63,858 bases of DNA from an uncultured Eubacterium sp. (GCA_947178105.1 CAMWXD010000020.1:1-63858), one strand, 5' to 3'; positions 1-8,516 are shown, counted from the stretch's first letter. Numbers and translations are program-made. Notes: a model not told the origin generated them from the sequence alone.

Positions 1-1
1 A

Positions 2-70
2 GGCTTGGCCAGGGAGAAAACGGATGGAATTCTGTATGAAGTTTTGAAGGTATACGATTTTTTTATATAG
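2..70 (+). CDS. possible 3' end of a truncated upstream gene
   Basis: One frame is open from the left edge to a TAG at 68-70 (22 codons, ending VYDFFI). It could be the C-terminus of a gene lying upstream of the tRNA. Twenty-two open codons can occur by chance and there is no recognisable motif, so this is only a pointer for anyone extending the contig. Confidence 0.25.
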   Translation, partial: GLAREKTDGILYEVLKVYDFFI

Positions 71-76
71 AAATAT

Positions 77-147
77 AGGGGTGTAGTTCATCGGTAGAAT
101 AAGAGTCTCCAAAACTCCAGAGGAGGGTTCGATTCCTTCCACCCCTG
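77..147 (+). tRNA. tRNA-Trp (anticodon CCA)
   Basis: A full cloverleaf can be folded. The acceptor stem pairs 77-83 with 140-146, with discriminator G at 147. The D stem pairs 86-89 with 97-100. The anticodon loop reads CTCCAAA, placing CCA at positions 34-36. The T stem GAGGG/CCTTC encloses TTCGATT. The CCA tail is not encoded. One A-C mismatch sits at the base of the anticodon stem, which is otherwise paired. Anticodon CCA decodes UGG, tryptophan. Confidence 0.93.
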
Positions 148-230
148 TTAGGAGAGAAATCTTCTAAATCTTTAATATATAAAGGTTTGGAAGGTTTTTT
201 GTCGTGTGAAATATGTTATACAGGAATATG

Positions 231-262
231 CCTGGTCTTTTTGGCCAGGATTTTATTTTTTC
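231..262 (+). terminator. probable intrinsic terminator downstream of tRNA-Trp
   Basis: CCTGGTC (231-237) pairs with GGCCAGG (243-249; five Watson-Crick pairs, then T-G and C-G) around a T-rich loop. A T-rich run (ATTTTATTTTTTC) follows. It lies between the tRNA and the sigma-factor gene. Confidence 0.6.
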
Positions 263-333
263 TTCCTTTTGAAGCCAGATGATGCCAAATCGAAGCCAAA
301 AGAGGTTATAATAGATTAGGCAGGCATTTGTTT

Positions 334-360
334 TGAAACGATGGCACATACGCAGGCGTT
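334..360 (+). promoter_or_regulatory. candidate ECF-type promoter of the sigma gene
   Basis: TGAAAC (334-339), a 17-nt spacer and CGTT (357-360) resemble the TGAAAC / CGTC elements used by Firmicutes ECF sigma factors such as SigW and SigX. No good sigma-A -35/-10 pair with correct spacing is visible close to the gene, so positive autoregulation is a reasonable inference. Confidence 0.5.
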
Positions 361-396
361 GAAAAAATGGAGTGTAGTACTTAAAGGAGGAACAAA

Positions 397-879
397 ATGA
401 GGATACATACGGAGAGCTGTGAGGAATTTATAGAACAGAATCTGATAGAAAATTACAGCCGTTATTACCGTTTGGCATACAGCTATGTAAAGAATGAATC
501 GGATGCAATGGATATTGTGCAGGAAGCAGCGTATAAGGCAATCTACAAAAGCAGCACGTTAAAAAAGCCGGAATATGCAGGGACGTGGATTTGCCGGATT
601 GTTATGAACGAGGCTTATAATGTGCTTAGAAAAAAGCAAAAGGAAAACGACCGGCTGCAGGAGACGGTTTCGTCCGGCGAGGATACTTATGTGGACTTGG
701 ATTTGCAGCAGGCAATCCGCCAGTTAAAGGAAGAAGAACAGACGGTTATTTATCTGCGCTATTATGAAGATAAGCCGTTAGATGAAATTGCACAAATTAC
801 ACAGGAAAAATTAAGTACGGTGAAAAGCCGTCTGTATCGTGCGATGGACAAGTTAAAGGTGGCTTTGGCGGAGTATTGA
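397..879 (+). CDS. ECF-subfamily RNA polymerase sigma factor
   Basis: A 160-aa sigma-70-family protein with only regions 2 and 4, as in ECF factors. Region 2 covers roughly residues 15-90 (YRLAYSYVKNESDAMDIVQE, then TWICRIVMNEAYN). Region 4 covers about 105-155, with helix-turn-helix residues LDEIAQITQEKLSTVKSRLYR. AAAGGAGG lies 7 nt before ATG 397. The family directs core polymerase to stress or envelope regulons. Usually an anti-sigma gene follows; here the next gene is a YdcF-like membrane protein instead, so the control mechanism is unclear. A TGAAAC-N17-CGTT motif upstream hints at autoregulation. The target regulon cannot be read from the window. Confidence 0.92.
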   Translation: MRIHTESCEEFIEQNLIENYSRYYRLAYSYVKNESDAMDIVQEAAYKAIYKSSTLKKPEYAGTWICRIVMNEAYNVLRKKQKENDRLQETVSSGEDTYVDLDLQQAIRQLKEEEQTVIYLRYYEDKPLDEIAQITQEKLSTVKSRLYRAMDKLKVALAEY

Positions 880-944
880 GAATGCCGGGATCGGTTGTAT
901 GATGGATGTATAGATAAGATAGAAAGAAGGAAGGAATGCATGTG

Positions 945-1745
945 ATGTATATAGATAAGGCAAGTTTTGCAAAATATGGCCTGTTAGCCGGAGGGAGCGT
1001 TTTTATCGGAACAGTGCTGTTTTTATGGTTTTGCTGGCCGGCGGTATTCAAAGGGATGCTGAATGCCGGAAATATATGCGGGATGTCAGCGTCGCTTGCG
1101 ATGGCCTTTTATGGAATCCGATGTCAGTGGGTACATCAGATTGTTTCACAGATCTGGCAGAAAAAACCGATGCGAATCGTTTTTCTGCTGTTTATCGTGC
1201 TGGCGCTTGCCGGAATCGTGCTTGCAGCCGCGGCGTCGGCAGCGATCATCGGCGCAGCTTCGAAAAAAATACCTGCAAATACGCCGGCCGTTGTATTGGG
1301 CTGCGCAGTCAAAGGCACACGCCCGAGCCGGGTGCTGCAAGAACGGATCGACGCAGCATATGCATATTTGCAGGAGAATCCGCAAGCAGTTTGTATTTTG
1401 TCCGGCGGACAGGGCAAAGGCGAGGATATATCGGAAGCGGAATGTATGTACCGGGCGCTTGTAAGGGCAGGAATCAGCGGGGACAGGCTTTATCTGGAGG
1501 AGGAATCGGTAAATACGAGGCAGAATCTGGAAAAATCTGAAAAAATACTGAAACGGCTGGAAAAAGAGGAAGCAGTCGCAGTCATATCGAGCGAATTCCA
1601 TCTTTACCGCGGCAGGTGGTGGGCAGGGAAGCTTGGATATCAGAATTATGGCTATGCTGCCAAAACGGATTGGAAATATCTGCCGACGTTATTTTTGAGG
1701 GAAGTGATCGCTGTGGTGTATTTGTGGCTCGCCAATTTATGGTAA
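945..1745 (+). CDS. YdcF/SanA/ElyC family (DUF218) membrane protein
   Basis: About 266 aa. Two or three hydrophobic segments occupy the first ~110 residues. A DUF218 domain follows, recognised by VVLGCAV, the basic patch RPSRVLQERID, LSGGQGKGEDISEAECM, a late VNTRQN and SSEFHLYRGR. The family includes SanA and ElyC, which affect cell-envelope integrity; its biochemistry is poorly defined. The purine-rich ribosome site AGAAAGAAGGAAGG ends at 934, so ATG 945 (10-nt spacer) is preferred to the in-frame ATG at 936 (1-nt spacer). The gene follows the sigma factor by about 65 nt and may be co-transcribed, which would fit an envelope-stress unit (inference). Confidence 0.8.
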   Translation: MYIDKASFAKYGLLAGGSVFIGTVLFLWFCWPAVFKGMLNAGNICGMSASLAMAFYGIRCQWVHQIVSQIWQKKPMRIVFLLFIVLALAGIVLAAAASAAIIGAASKKIPANTPAVVLGCAVKGTRPSRVLQERIDAAYAYLQENPQAVCILSGGQGKGEDISEAECMYRALVRAGISGDRLYLEEESVNTRQNLEKSEKILKRLEKEEAVAVISSEFHLYRGRWWAGKLGYQNYGYAAKTDWKYLPTLFLREVIAVVYLWLANLW

Positions 1746-1828
1746 AGAGGGCTGCCGGAAGAAGAAATATTGCGCAAAACGTTGCTGCGAAAAGAAATCT
1801 TAATAGATCTGTCATAAACAAATAAAAT

Positions 1829-1857
1829 TTGACAACTGGCGCAAGGCTGATTATAAT
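1829..1857 (+). promoter_or_regulatory. consensus sigma-A promoter for the MBOAT-SGNH operon
   Basis: TTGACA (1829-1834), exactly 17 nt, TATAAT (1852-1857). Both hexamers are perfect. It sits about 40 nt upstream of the MBOAT start. Confidence 0.85.
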
Positions 1858-1899
1858 TAATGATTGTTGGTATCCTATATTTTCGGTTTGGAGGCAGTT

Positions 1900-3291
1900 A
1901 TGGTATTTTCAAGTTTAATTTTTATTTTTCGGTTCATGCCTCTGTTTTTTTTATGCTATTTTCTCACGCCAAAGCCGTTTCGGAACCTTGCGCTGTTTTT
2001 GGGAAGTATCGTATTTTATGCAGTAGGTGAGCCGGTTTATATTTTTCTGATGTTATTTACGATTTTTGTAAATTTCATGGTTTGTGTACATCTTGCCAGG
2101 GAAGCGAGGGCAAACAGCCGCAGATGTATTCTTGTATTTGCCTTACTGTTAGATTTTGGAATGCTGTTTCTGTTTAAATATTTTGATTTTTTTGCGCAGA
2201 ATATGAACCTGATCCTGCACAAGGAGGCGCTGCCTTTGCTGGAGCTGACATTGCCGCTGGGAATCAGCTTTTACACCTTTCAGATCGTGTCGTATGTAGG
2301 CGATGTCTACCGGAGGAAAATGAAGCATCCTGGGTCGTTGTTAGAGTTTGCGACTTATGTGTGCATGTTTCCGCAGTTGATCGCAGGGCCGATTGTACAG
2401 TATCAGGAGGTATCAACGGAATTAGAGTGGCGCAGGGTTACACTGCGTGAGATTGAGCATGGCCTGGAAGTATTCTGCTTTGGGTTAGGCGCAAAGGTGC
2501 TGCTGGCAAATAAGATTTCGATTTTCTGGAACCAGGTGCAGGGAATCGGATATGCAAACCTTTCCACACCGATTGCCTGGATGGGGGCTTTTGCGTATTC
2601 CTTTCAGATTTATTTTGATTTTTGGGGATATTCGCTGATGGCTATTGGGCTGGGATACATCATGGGCTTCCATCTGCCGAAAAATTTTGACAGTCCGTAT
2701 ATGGTCAAATCCGTTACGCAGTTTTGGCGGAGCTGGCATATGACGCTGGGACGGTTTTTTCGGGAATATGTCTATATTCCGCTTGGAGGCAACCGCAAAG
2801 GGAGCTTTCGGATGCTTATAAATATGCTGCTTGTATGGTCTTTGACTGGATTGTGGCATGGTGCAAGCTGGAATTTTGTGCTCTGGGGGCTGGTTTTTTT
2901 TGTGCTTCTTTTATTAGAAAAACTTATATACGGAAAATTTCTTGACAACAGCAAGGTGATTGGGCATATTTATATTTGGATTATAATTCCAATCACCTGG
3001 GTGGTTTTTGCGATTACGGATTTTTCACAGCTTTTGGTTTATTTGCAGCAGCTTGCCGGTATTCACAGGCAGCCGGTGCTTGTGAGTACGGAACAGTTGG
3101 TACGGTATATACGCGAATACGGATGGCTGTTTGCTGTCTGTGCGCTGTGCTCCACCAGGCTGCCGGAAAAGGCATACCATAGGATCCGCGGCGGGCTGGT
3201 TGTTGTACTGCTGGCATTTGCTGTGTTTTGGATGAGTGTCTATGAGCTTGCAAACGGCGCCAATAATCCGTTTTTATATTTTAGATTTTAA
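1900..3291 (+). CDS. MBOAT family O-acyltransferase (AlgI/DltB-like)
   Basis: 463 aa, polytopic, with about ten hydrophobic segments. Family landmarks are a central segment containing QFWRSWHMTLGRFFREYVYI and PLGGNRKG, and the invariant histidine in GLWHGASWN (His320). MBOAT proteins of this branch move acyl groups across the membrane onto alginate, teichoic acid or other surface polymers. ATG 1900 is chosen because GGAGG (1890-1894) lies 5 nt before it; an upstream TTG at 1864 lies only a few bases beyond the expected transcription start. The SGNH-type protein directly downstream is the usual partner that places the acetyl group on the extracellular polymer. The substrate is unknown. Confidence 0.9.
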   Translation: MVFSSLIFIFRFMPLFFLCYFLTPKPFRNLALFLGSIVFYAVGEPVYIFLMLFTIFVNFMVCVHLAREARANSRRCILVFALLLDFGMLFLFKYFDFFAQNMNLILHKEALPLLELTLPLGISFYTFQIVSYVGDVYRRKMKHPGSLLEFATYVCMFPQLIAGPIVQYQEVSTELEWRRVTLREIEHGLEVFCFGLGAKVLLANKISIFWNQVQGIGYANLSTPIAWMGAFAYSFQIYFDFWGYSLMAIGLGYIMGFHLPKNFDSPYMVKSVTQFWRSWHMTLGRFFREYVYIPLGGNRKGSFRMLINMLLVWSLTGLWHGASWNFVLWGLVFFVLLLLEKLIYGKFLDNSKVIGHIYIWIIIPITWVVFAITDFSQLLVYLQQLAGIHRQPVLVSTEQLVRYIREYGWLFAVCALCSTRLPEKAYHRIRGGLVVVLLAFAVFWMSVYELANGANNPFLYFRF

Positions 3292-3354
3292 TACAGTTCA
3301 TCTGAAGGAAAAGCAAATGCAACTGTGGCAAAAGATTTTGAAAGGGAATGAAAT

Positions 3355-4527
3355 ATGAAATTATGGAAGTGGTTTATCAAATGTCCGATGTTGTTTTTGC
3401 TTTTGATCGGATGGGTTGGGCTGACTGCATTTACGTGGTCGGAAGGCAGGATGCCTGAAAAGCTGGATCAGAGCCTGATCGAAAATCCTGCGTTTACTGC
3501 GCTGCTGGAGCCGGAAGTACCGGAAATATCGGATGATCTGGATGATTTGGAAGATCTGGAAGATCTGGATGATTTGGATACGCAGGAAGAAACGCCTGAC
3601 GAAGAGACGGTAATGGCTGCGCTCTCTGGAAACCAGAATACAGCAAAGGATACAGAGGGTACAAAAGATATGAAAAACGCAGAAAGCGGCACACATGCAC
3701 AAGACGGTTCTGACGGGGAGAAAGATGCGGCAGGCGCCAGTGCGGACGAAAATGCAGGGACGGATGACAAGACAGGCATCGGCACCGGGCAGGATAAGAG
3801 CACGCAGGATGGGAGTACGCAGGACGATGGGCAAGAAGTCGGCGTGACAAGGTTTCGGGAATATAAAAAGAAAAAGACCGATTCCCGTTACTATTCTGAT
3901 CCGGGCAAAAAGGCGCTGACAACCGAATTTTCCTACCAGAAGGTGGACAAAAGCTATTTTGATGACGCTGTTTTTATCGGAGACTCGCGAACCGTGGGGA
4001 TGCAGGATTATTCGGGGCTTGACAATGCGCAGTTTTTTGCCAAGACGGGCATGAATGTCTATGACGTCTTGGAGGATAACTTTATCACAGACCCGGAAAC
4101 GGGAGATGAAGTAAGCGTTGCGCATATGCTGAAAACCTATGATTACGGCAAGATCTATTTTATGGTAGGCATCAATGAGCTGGGAACAGGCAATACAGGC
4201 ACGTTCCAGCAGGCGTATGAGCGGGTATTGAAAAAGTTTCGTAAATGGCAGCCTAACGCGGTTATTTACATTCAGGGAATTATCCCGGTCAGCAAGGCAA
4301 AGGCATCGGGAGACGAGATTTTTAACAATATCAATATCAATGATAAAAATGTGGCGATTGCGCAGTTGGCGGATGGGAAGGATATTTTTTACCTGGACGT
4401 CAGCAAAAGCCTGACCGATAAATCTGGATATTTAAAAGCAGATTATACTTTTGACGATGTACATATGTATGCTCAGTATTATGAGCTTTGGACTGATTTT
4501 CTAATGAAACATGCAGTGGTGAGGTAA
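3355..4527 (+). CDS. membrane-anchored SGNH/GDSL hydrolase, likely partner of MBOAT
   Basis: 390 aa. Residues 1-30 form a signal anchor. Residues ~55-165 are a low-complexity acidic linker (runs of D, E and L, then T/G/D/Q-rich). The catalytic domain runs from ~190. Block I is FIGDSRTVGM with Ser211, a GxN-like block is VGINELG, and block V is DDVHMY with Asp367/His370, giving a plausible Ser-Asp-His triad. Such proteins act outside the membrane as O-acetyltransferases or esterases on cell-wall polymers. It follows the MBOAT gene by 63 nt and is closed by a strong terminator, so the two form a bicistronic unit. Confidence 0.82.
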   Translation: MKLWKWFIKCPMLFLLLIGWVGLTAFTWSEGRMPEKLDQSLIENPAFTALLEPEVPEISDDLDDLEDLEDLDDLDTQEETPDEETVMAALSGNQNTAKDTEGTKDMKNAESGTHAQDGSDGEKDAAGASADENAGTDDKTGIGTGQDKSTQDGSTQDDGQEVGVTRFREYKKKKTDSRYYSDPGKKALTTEFSYQKVDKSYFDDAVFIGDSRTVGMQDYSGLDNAQFFAKTGMNVYDVLEDNFITDPETGDEVSVAHMLKTYDYGKIYFMVGINELGTGNTGTFQQAYERVLKKFRKWQPNAVIYIQGIIPVSKAKASGDEIFNNININDKNVAIAQLADGKDIFYLDVSKSLTDKSGYLKADYTFDDVHMYAQYYELWTDFLMKHAVVR

Positions 4528-4551
4528 CAAGGTATGCGATATGCCGGCCAG

Positions 4552-4591
4552 ATGCAGAGCGGTTTACTGGAAGCCGTTCTGCATTTTTTTT
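4552..4591 (+). terminator. strong intrinsic terminator after the SGNH gene
   Basis: ATGCAGAGCGG (4552-4562) pairs with CCGTTCTGCAT (4574-4584), 11 bp with one G-T wobble and an 11-nt loop, followed by eight T residues. Confidence 0.88.
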
Positions 4592-4600
4592 GGAAGGATC

Positions 4601-4629
4601 TTGACAGTGCAGAAAGTATATGCTATAGT
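4601..4629 (+). promoter_or_regulatory. sigma-A promoter of the GntR-ABC operon
   Basis: TTGACA (4601-4606), 17 nt, TATAGT (4624-4629). It starts 10 nt after the preceding terminator and implies a leader of about 275 nt before the GntR gene. Confidence 0.8.
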
Positions 4630-4631
4630 GT

Positions 4632-4643
4632 ATTAGTACTAAT
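4632..4643. promoter_or_regulatory. candidate GntR/YtrA operator
   Basis: ATTAGTACTAAT is a perfect 12-bp palindrome placed 2 nt after the -10 box, over the expected transcription start. Binding of the GntR-family product of the same operon would block initiation. Autorepression is typical of YtrA-type regulators (family knowledge); the assignment of this site is inference. Confidence 0.6.
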
Positions 4644-4648
4644 GATAC

Positions 4649-4739
4649 ACACAGTACATGTAGAACAACGAATACACATCACACACATGTACTGTGTCCA
4701 GCCGGAAGCAAGAGATATGTAGAAACAGAGTTTTCCGGC
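4649..4739 (+). repeat. two perfect inverted repeats in the GntR operon leader
   Basis: A 13-bp perfect inverted repeat (ACACAGTACATGT at 4649-4661, complement at 4685-4697, 23-nt loop) is followed by a 7-bp one (GCCGGAA 4701-4707 / TTCCGGC 4733-4739). Neither is followed by a T run, so they are not terminators. They could be further regulator sites or stable mRNA leader structures. The stretch 4592-4911 holds the promoter, the operator and these repeats and no convincing gene. Confidence 0.7.
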
Positions 4740-4911
4740 AGGATACAGCGTTTTTACAGCACTGCGGAAGAAATGTTTTTCAAATGCCTGCGATGCAACT
4801 GATTTTGCCATATTGATTCCGCAATGCTGTACAAAATGAACGGACGACCAAGCCATAAGGAAAAAGTGTTTCCACCAGCATAGGAGATTTCCAGGAGAGG
4901 AGGAATGGCAT

Positions 4912-5289
4912 ATGTTGGAATTGAATTATCGTGACGCAAGGCCGATCTATGAACAGATCAAGGATGGCCTGCGCAGGCTGATCCTTTCGGAGGCGATCCG
5001 CCAGGACGAGAGGCTTCCGAGTGTGCGGGATTTGGCGAGCCAGCTTGCGATTAATCCGAATACGATCCAAAAGGCATACCGCGAGCTGGAGCAGGAAGGG
5101 TATGTCTATACGGTATCCGGCAGGGGAAGCTTTGCCGCGCCGCTGTCCGAAGTCGGGTCTGGCAGGCAGGAAGCGCTGTTTGCACAGTTTGACGAGGCAG
5201 TGACAGAGCTTTTATATTTGAAAAAGTCTCCAGATGAATTGAAAAAAAGGATAGACAGGTTGCAGCAGGGAGGTGCAGAAAATGATTGA
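4912..5289 (+). CDS. GntR family transcriptional regulator, YtrA subfamily
   Basis: 125 aa. A winged helix-turn-helix covers residues ~10-75 (IYEQIKDGLRRLI, LPSVRDLASQLAINPNTIQK, AYRELEQEGYVYTVSGRGSF), followed by a short C-terminal tail rather than a large ligand domain. That architecture defines the YtrA branch, which normally represses the ABC transporter genes it sits with. GAGAGGAGG precedes ATG 4912. Its end overlaps the start of the ATPase gene by 8 nt, so translation is probably coupled. A perfect palindrome over the operon start site is its likely operator. Confidence 0.92.
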   Translation: MLELNYRDARPIYEQIKDGLRRLILSEAIRQDERLPSVRDLASQLAINPNTIQKAYRELEQEGYVYTVSGRGSFAAPLSEVGSGRQEALFAQFDEAVTELLYLKKSPDELKKRIDRLQQGGAEND

Positions 5290-6184
5290 AGTCATAAACG
5301 TAACGAAACGGTTTGATACGTTCACGGCGCTGGATCAGGTGAATATGCATGTAAAAAAGGGTGCGATCTATGGGCTGGTAGGGCCGAACGGGGCTGGAAA
5401 GTCTACGATTATCCGGCATATTACAGGCGCGTACCGCCAGGATGCAGGAGAAATACGTGTGGACGGGCAGATCATATATGAAAACGCAGCGGCAAAAGCG
5501 AAGCTTGCTTATATACCAGATGATATTTTTTACTTTAACCAGTCAAATTTAAAAGACATGATGCGGTTTTATAAGGATATGTACCCATCGTTTGATATGG
5601 GGCTGTTTGAGCGCCTGCATGAGTGCTTTCCGTCGATCAATAAAAAGCGCGCGATCCGCAGGCTGTCCAAGGGGATGCAAAAGCAGGCAGCTTTTTGGCT
5701 TGCGATCTGCTGCCGCCCGAATCTGCTGATCCTGGATGAGCCGGTAGACGGGCTGGACCCGGTCATGCGCAGGCAGATCTGGAGCCTTTTGATGTCAGAT
5801 GTGGCGGAGCATGGCACTACGGTGCTTGTATCCTCGCACAACCTGCGTGAATTGGAGGATGTCTGTGACCATGTAGGGATTATGCATCATGGGAAGGTGA
5901 TCATGGAACGTTCCCTTGATGACCTGCAAGGCAGCGTCAGCAAAATACAGGCTGCTTTTGACAGTGAGGAGCTTCCGCTGCTGCCTGAGGGAATGGATAT
6001 CCTGCACCGGTCGCAGGCAGGAAGGGTGCATACGCTGATTATCCGGGGAGACCAGGGACTGATTCGGACACAAATCGCTTCTTTAAAGCCGATTTTGCTG
6101 GATATTCTTCCGCTGACATTGGAAGAAATCTTTATCTACGAACTGGGAGGTGCTGAGTATGAAGTCAAAGATATCCTTATTTAA
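5282..6184 (+). CDS. ABC transporter ATP-binding protein
   Basis: 300 aa. Walker A GPNGAGKST is at about residues 37-45, followed by the signature LSKGMQKQ, Walker B LLILDEPVDGLDP and the switch histidine in VSSHNL. ATG 5282 is preferred to the in-frame GTG at 5273 because GGGAGG lies 8 nt before it and overlaps the GTG. The gene lies between the YtrA-type regulator and a large permease, overlapping both (8 nt and 26 nt). The set resembles YtrABC-like or bacitracin/antimicrobial-responsive ABC systems of Firmicutes. Export or sensing of an envelope-active compound is inferred, not shown. Confidence 0.93.
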   Translation: MIEVINVTKRFDTFTALDQVNMHVKKGAIYGLVGPNGAGKSTIIRHITGAYRQDAGEIRVDGQIIYENAAAKAKLAYIPDDIFYFNQSNLKDMMRFYKDMYPSFDMGLFERLHECFPSINKKRAIRRLSKGMQKQAAFWLAICCRPNLLILDEPVDGLDPVMRRQIWSLLMSDVAEHGTTVLVSSHNLRELEDVCDHVGIMHHGKVIMERSLDDLQGSVSKIQAAFDSEELPLLPEGMDILHRSQAGRVHTLIIRGDQGLIRTQIASLKPILLDILPLTLEEIFIYELGGAEYEVKDILI

Positions 6185-7982
6185 CAAAGCAATATGGAAG
6201 CGGAACGTGACAGGCGGCTGGTGCCTGTGGGCAGGCCTGCTCCTGTTTTATCTGCTTTTACTGCCGGTCAGCCAGTACGGGGCGATTTCACAAATGTTGA
6301 GAAACAATATAGCAGATTCGCCGTCTTCGGGAGTCTATGGCTATATGATGCTGGAATCTTTGTGGAGGATGCCGTTTTATGTAATGGTATTTGCGATTGC
6401 GGCATTGTTATGCGCCATGTATGTATTTTCTTATCTGTTTACAGGCAGAAATTCTAATATGATGCATACGTATCCGGTAAGCAGGGTGAGCCTGTTTGTG
6501 ACAAATTATGTGACGGGGCTGTCTTTCTTACTCATTCCGGCAGTCGTGGCGGCGCTTTTAGCGCTTGCTGGCGGAGCGTCGCTGGGCGTGGTTACGGGCG
6601 ATGTTGTGAAATATTATATGCTCTGGATCGTGACCGCCGTTGTGGAAAACATGTTTTTTTTCAGCATGGCGGTGTGTGTGCTGATGTTTGTCGGAAATAT
6701 CATCGCAGTACCGGTGCTGTACCTGATTTTAAATTTTTTGTACGATGGGTGCCTTGTGATCCTGGATGCGATGCTCAGCACCGTATGCTTTGGCATAGAT
6801 TCTCTTGGCATTACCGGAAATGGCGTGAGCGTGATGACACCGATTATCTATCTGTCCAGGGCAGGTGCGCGTAATATCGACTATGAAGGCACACAGGTCT
6901 ACTGTACGCTGGCCAGGATGCATGTCCTGCCGGGATATTTTGCAGCGGCTGTTGCATTTGCACTGATTGCACTGGCGGCATATGGAAAAAAACATATTGA
7001 AACTGCGGGCGATGTGATTACGGTGAATTGGCTCAAGCCGATTTTTCGCTGGGGAGCGGCAATCTGCACAGCCTCGATCGGCGCGTTATTTTTTGTCAGT
7101 GTCTTTGATACGCATTCGTTTACTCTTATTTTGTGCAGTGTCGTGCTCATTGGAATCCTGGTCTTTTTCGCAGCGCAGATGCTGTTGGAACGCAGCGTGC
7201 ATGTTTTTTCAAAAAGAAAGATCAGAGAGTGCGCCATTTACAGCGTCATCGTCTGTGCATGTTATCTGGCGCTGGATATGGATGTGGCGGGACTGGAAAA
7301 AAAGATCCCCTCTGTGGATGAGGTGCAGGCAGTCCAGATGCGCGGTACGCTGGATCTTATTTCTATGGAACAGGAACAGATCGCATGGGTGCATGACATC
7401 CACAGCCAGATCATCGCATCCAGAAAAGAATTAAAACGTACCGATGTAAGAGATAGTTGGACGAGAAGATATGTTACAATAGAGTATTTATTAAAGGATA
7501 ATTCAACTTTATCGCGGTCGTATTTGGTGCCGTCAACGAATCCGATTTATACACAGGTAGTGGAGTATGCGGGATTGCCGGAGGTGGAGTTAGCGCAGAT
7601 CTTTGGCGTCCATTATCCTGATATTGAGGTTTATGGAGGAAAATGGGAGTATTATTCAGAAAATGGAGACCGGATTGAAAAAAGGATATCCGAATCGGAT
7701 GCAAAGCAGCTTTGTGAAGCGGTAGAATCGGATATAAAAGGCGGCAGCCTTAAGAAAGGGCTGGAACCAGATGTTGATATCGAAGAAGCACAGACGTTTG
7801 AATACATCGGAAGCCTGACGTTTGAGATCCGGGATGAAGCAGGCTATATCAATGTGAGGGATTACCGCAGCCTGAGCAATTATCGCAATACCCAGACAAG
7901 CAAAGATGGAGAGTCTATGGTCTATGTGGACAGCCGGTATTCAGGCCTGCTGGAAAAGATGCGCGAGCTTGAGATTTTGTAG
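6159..7982 (+). CDS. ABC transporter permease with large C-terminal soluble domain
   Basis: 607 aa. About a dozen hydrophobic segments run to residue ~370, then a ~240-aa soluble region (from about VAGLEKKIP) with no obvious enzyme motif, probably extracytoplasmic. ATG 6159 lies 8 nt after GGGAGG; the start overlaps the ATPase gene by 26 nt. It is the membrane partner of the upstream ATPase. The N-terminal half resembles ABC-2-type permeases found with YtrA regulators. The role of the soluble part is not recognised. Confidence 0.82.
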   Translation: MKSKISLFNKAIWKRNVTGGWCLWAGLLLFYLLLLPVSQYGAISQMLRNNIADSPSSGVYGYMMLESLWRMPFYVMVFAIAALLCAMYVFSYLFTGRNSNMMHTYPVSRVSLFVTNYVTGLSFLLIPAVVAALLALAGGASLGVVTGDVVKYYMLWIVTAVVENMFFFSMAVCVLMFVGNIIAVPVLYLILNFLYDGCLVILDAMLSTVCFGIDSLGITGNGVSVMTPIIYLSRAGARNIDYEGTQVYCTLARMHVLPGYFAAAVAFALIALAAYGKKHIETAGDVITVNWLKPIFRWGAAICTASIGALFFVSVFDTHSFTLILCSVVLIGILVFFAAQMLLERSVHVFSKRKIRECAIYSVIVCACYLALDMDVAGLEKKIPSVDEVQAVQMRGTLDLISMEQEQIAWVHDIHSQIIASRKELKRTDVRDSWTRRYVTIEYLLKDNSTLSRSYLVPSTNPIYTQVVEYAGLPEVELAQIFGVHYPDIEVYGGKWEYYSENGDRIEKRISESDAKQLCEAVESDIKGGSLKKGLEPDVDIEEAQTFEYIGSLTFEIRDEAGYINVRDYRSLSNYRNTQTSKDGESMVYVDSRYSGLLEKMRELEIL

Positions 7983-7994
7983 AGGAGTTTACAG

Positions 7995-8489
7995 ATGGAT
8001 TCCCGAAAATTGACAAGATGTTTATTCTATATTTATTTTATTGTGCTGGTTTGGATTATTTTATTTAAAATGCAGATTCCGTTTACACTCGTCGGTCACG
8101 GCAGGAGCATCAACTTGGTGCCGTTTGCCGGTTCGGTGGTCGTAGACGGCAGGATCTATGTACAGGAGATTGTGTATAATGTGCTGATTTTTATTCCGTT
8201 TGGTGTATTTTCCGGTATGCTGGGACACTCGAAATCTGCCGTAAGGCAGCTTGCGCCATCGTTTTTTACGAGCCTGGCGCTGGAAATTTTGCAGTTTTTG
8301 CTTGCCGTGGGGGCTACGGATATCACAGACCTGCTGGGCAACACGTTTGGCGGGCTGATTGGAATAGGAATTTTTTATCTGTTTGCAAAATTGTGCAGAG
8401 AAAAGGTATACAAAGTACTCAATGGGATTGCTGTTGCAGGTGCGGCGGCAATGGGCATTTTGTTCGGGCTGCTGCTTTTGGCAAATTAG
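7995..8489 (+). CDS. VanZ family membrane protein
   Basis: 164 aa with about four membrane segments. VanZ-like landmarks are the N-terminal YFIVLVWIILFK, INLVPF, the EIVYNVLIFIPFG block and TDITDLLGNTFGGLIG near the end. The original VanZ gives low-level teicoplanin resistance; most homologues have unknown roles in the envelope. It starts 12 nt after the permease and ends just before a terminator, so it is the last gene of the GntR-ABC operon. GGAG is present at a proper distance from ATG 7995. Confidence 0.85.
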   Translation: MDSRKLTRCLFYIYFIVLVWIILFKMQIPFTLVGHGRSINLVPFAGSVVVDGRIYVQEIVYNVLIFIPFGVFSGMLGHSKSAVRQLAPSFFTSLALEILQFLLAVGATDITDLLGNTFGGLIGIGIFYLFAKLCREKVYKVLNGIAVAGAAAMGILFGLLLLAN

Positions 8490-8516
8490 GCTCAGACTGC
8501 TTGAATTTGTATGAAG

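Noticed and set aside
77-396. Integration site or genomic island end at tRNA-Trp
   Set aside because: No integrase gene and no second copy of the tRNA 3' end were found in the window.
3361-4125. 254-codon open frame on the minus strand
   Set aside because: It is the shadow of the SGNH gene; I/R/C-rich runs come from its acidic low-complexity linker.
4534-4722. 62-codon frame after the SGNH gene
   Set aside because: It runs through a terminator, a promoter and the operator and has no convincing ribosome site.
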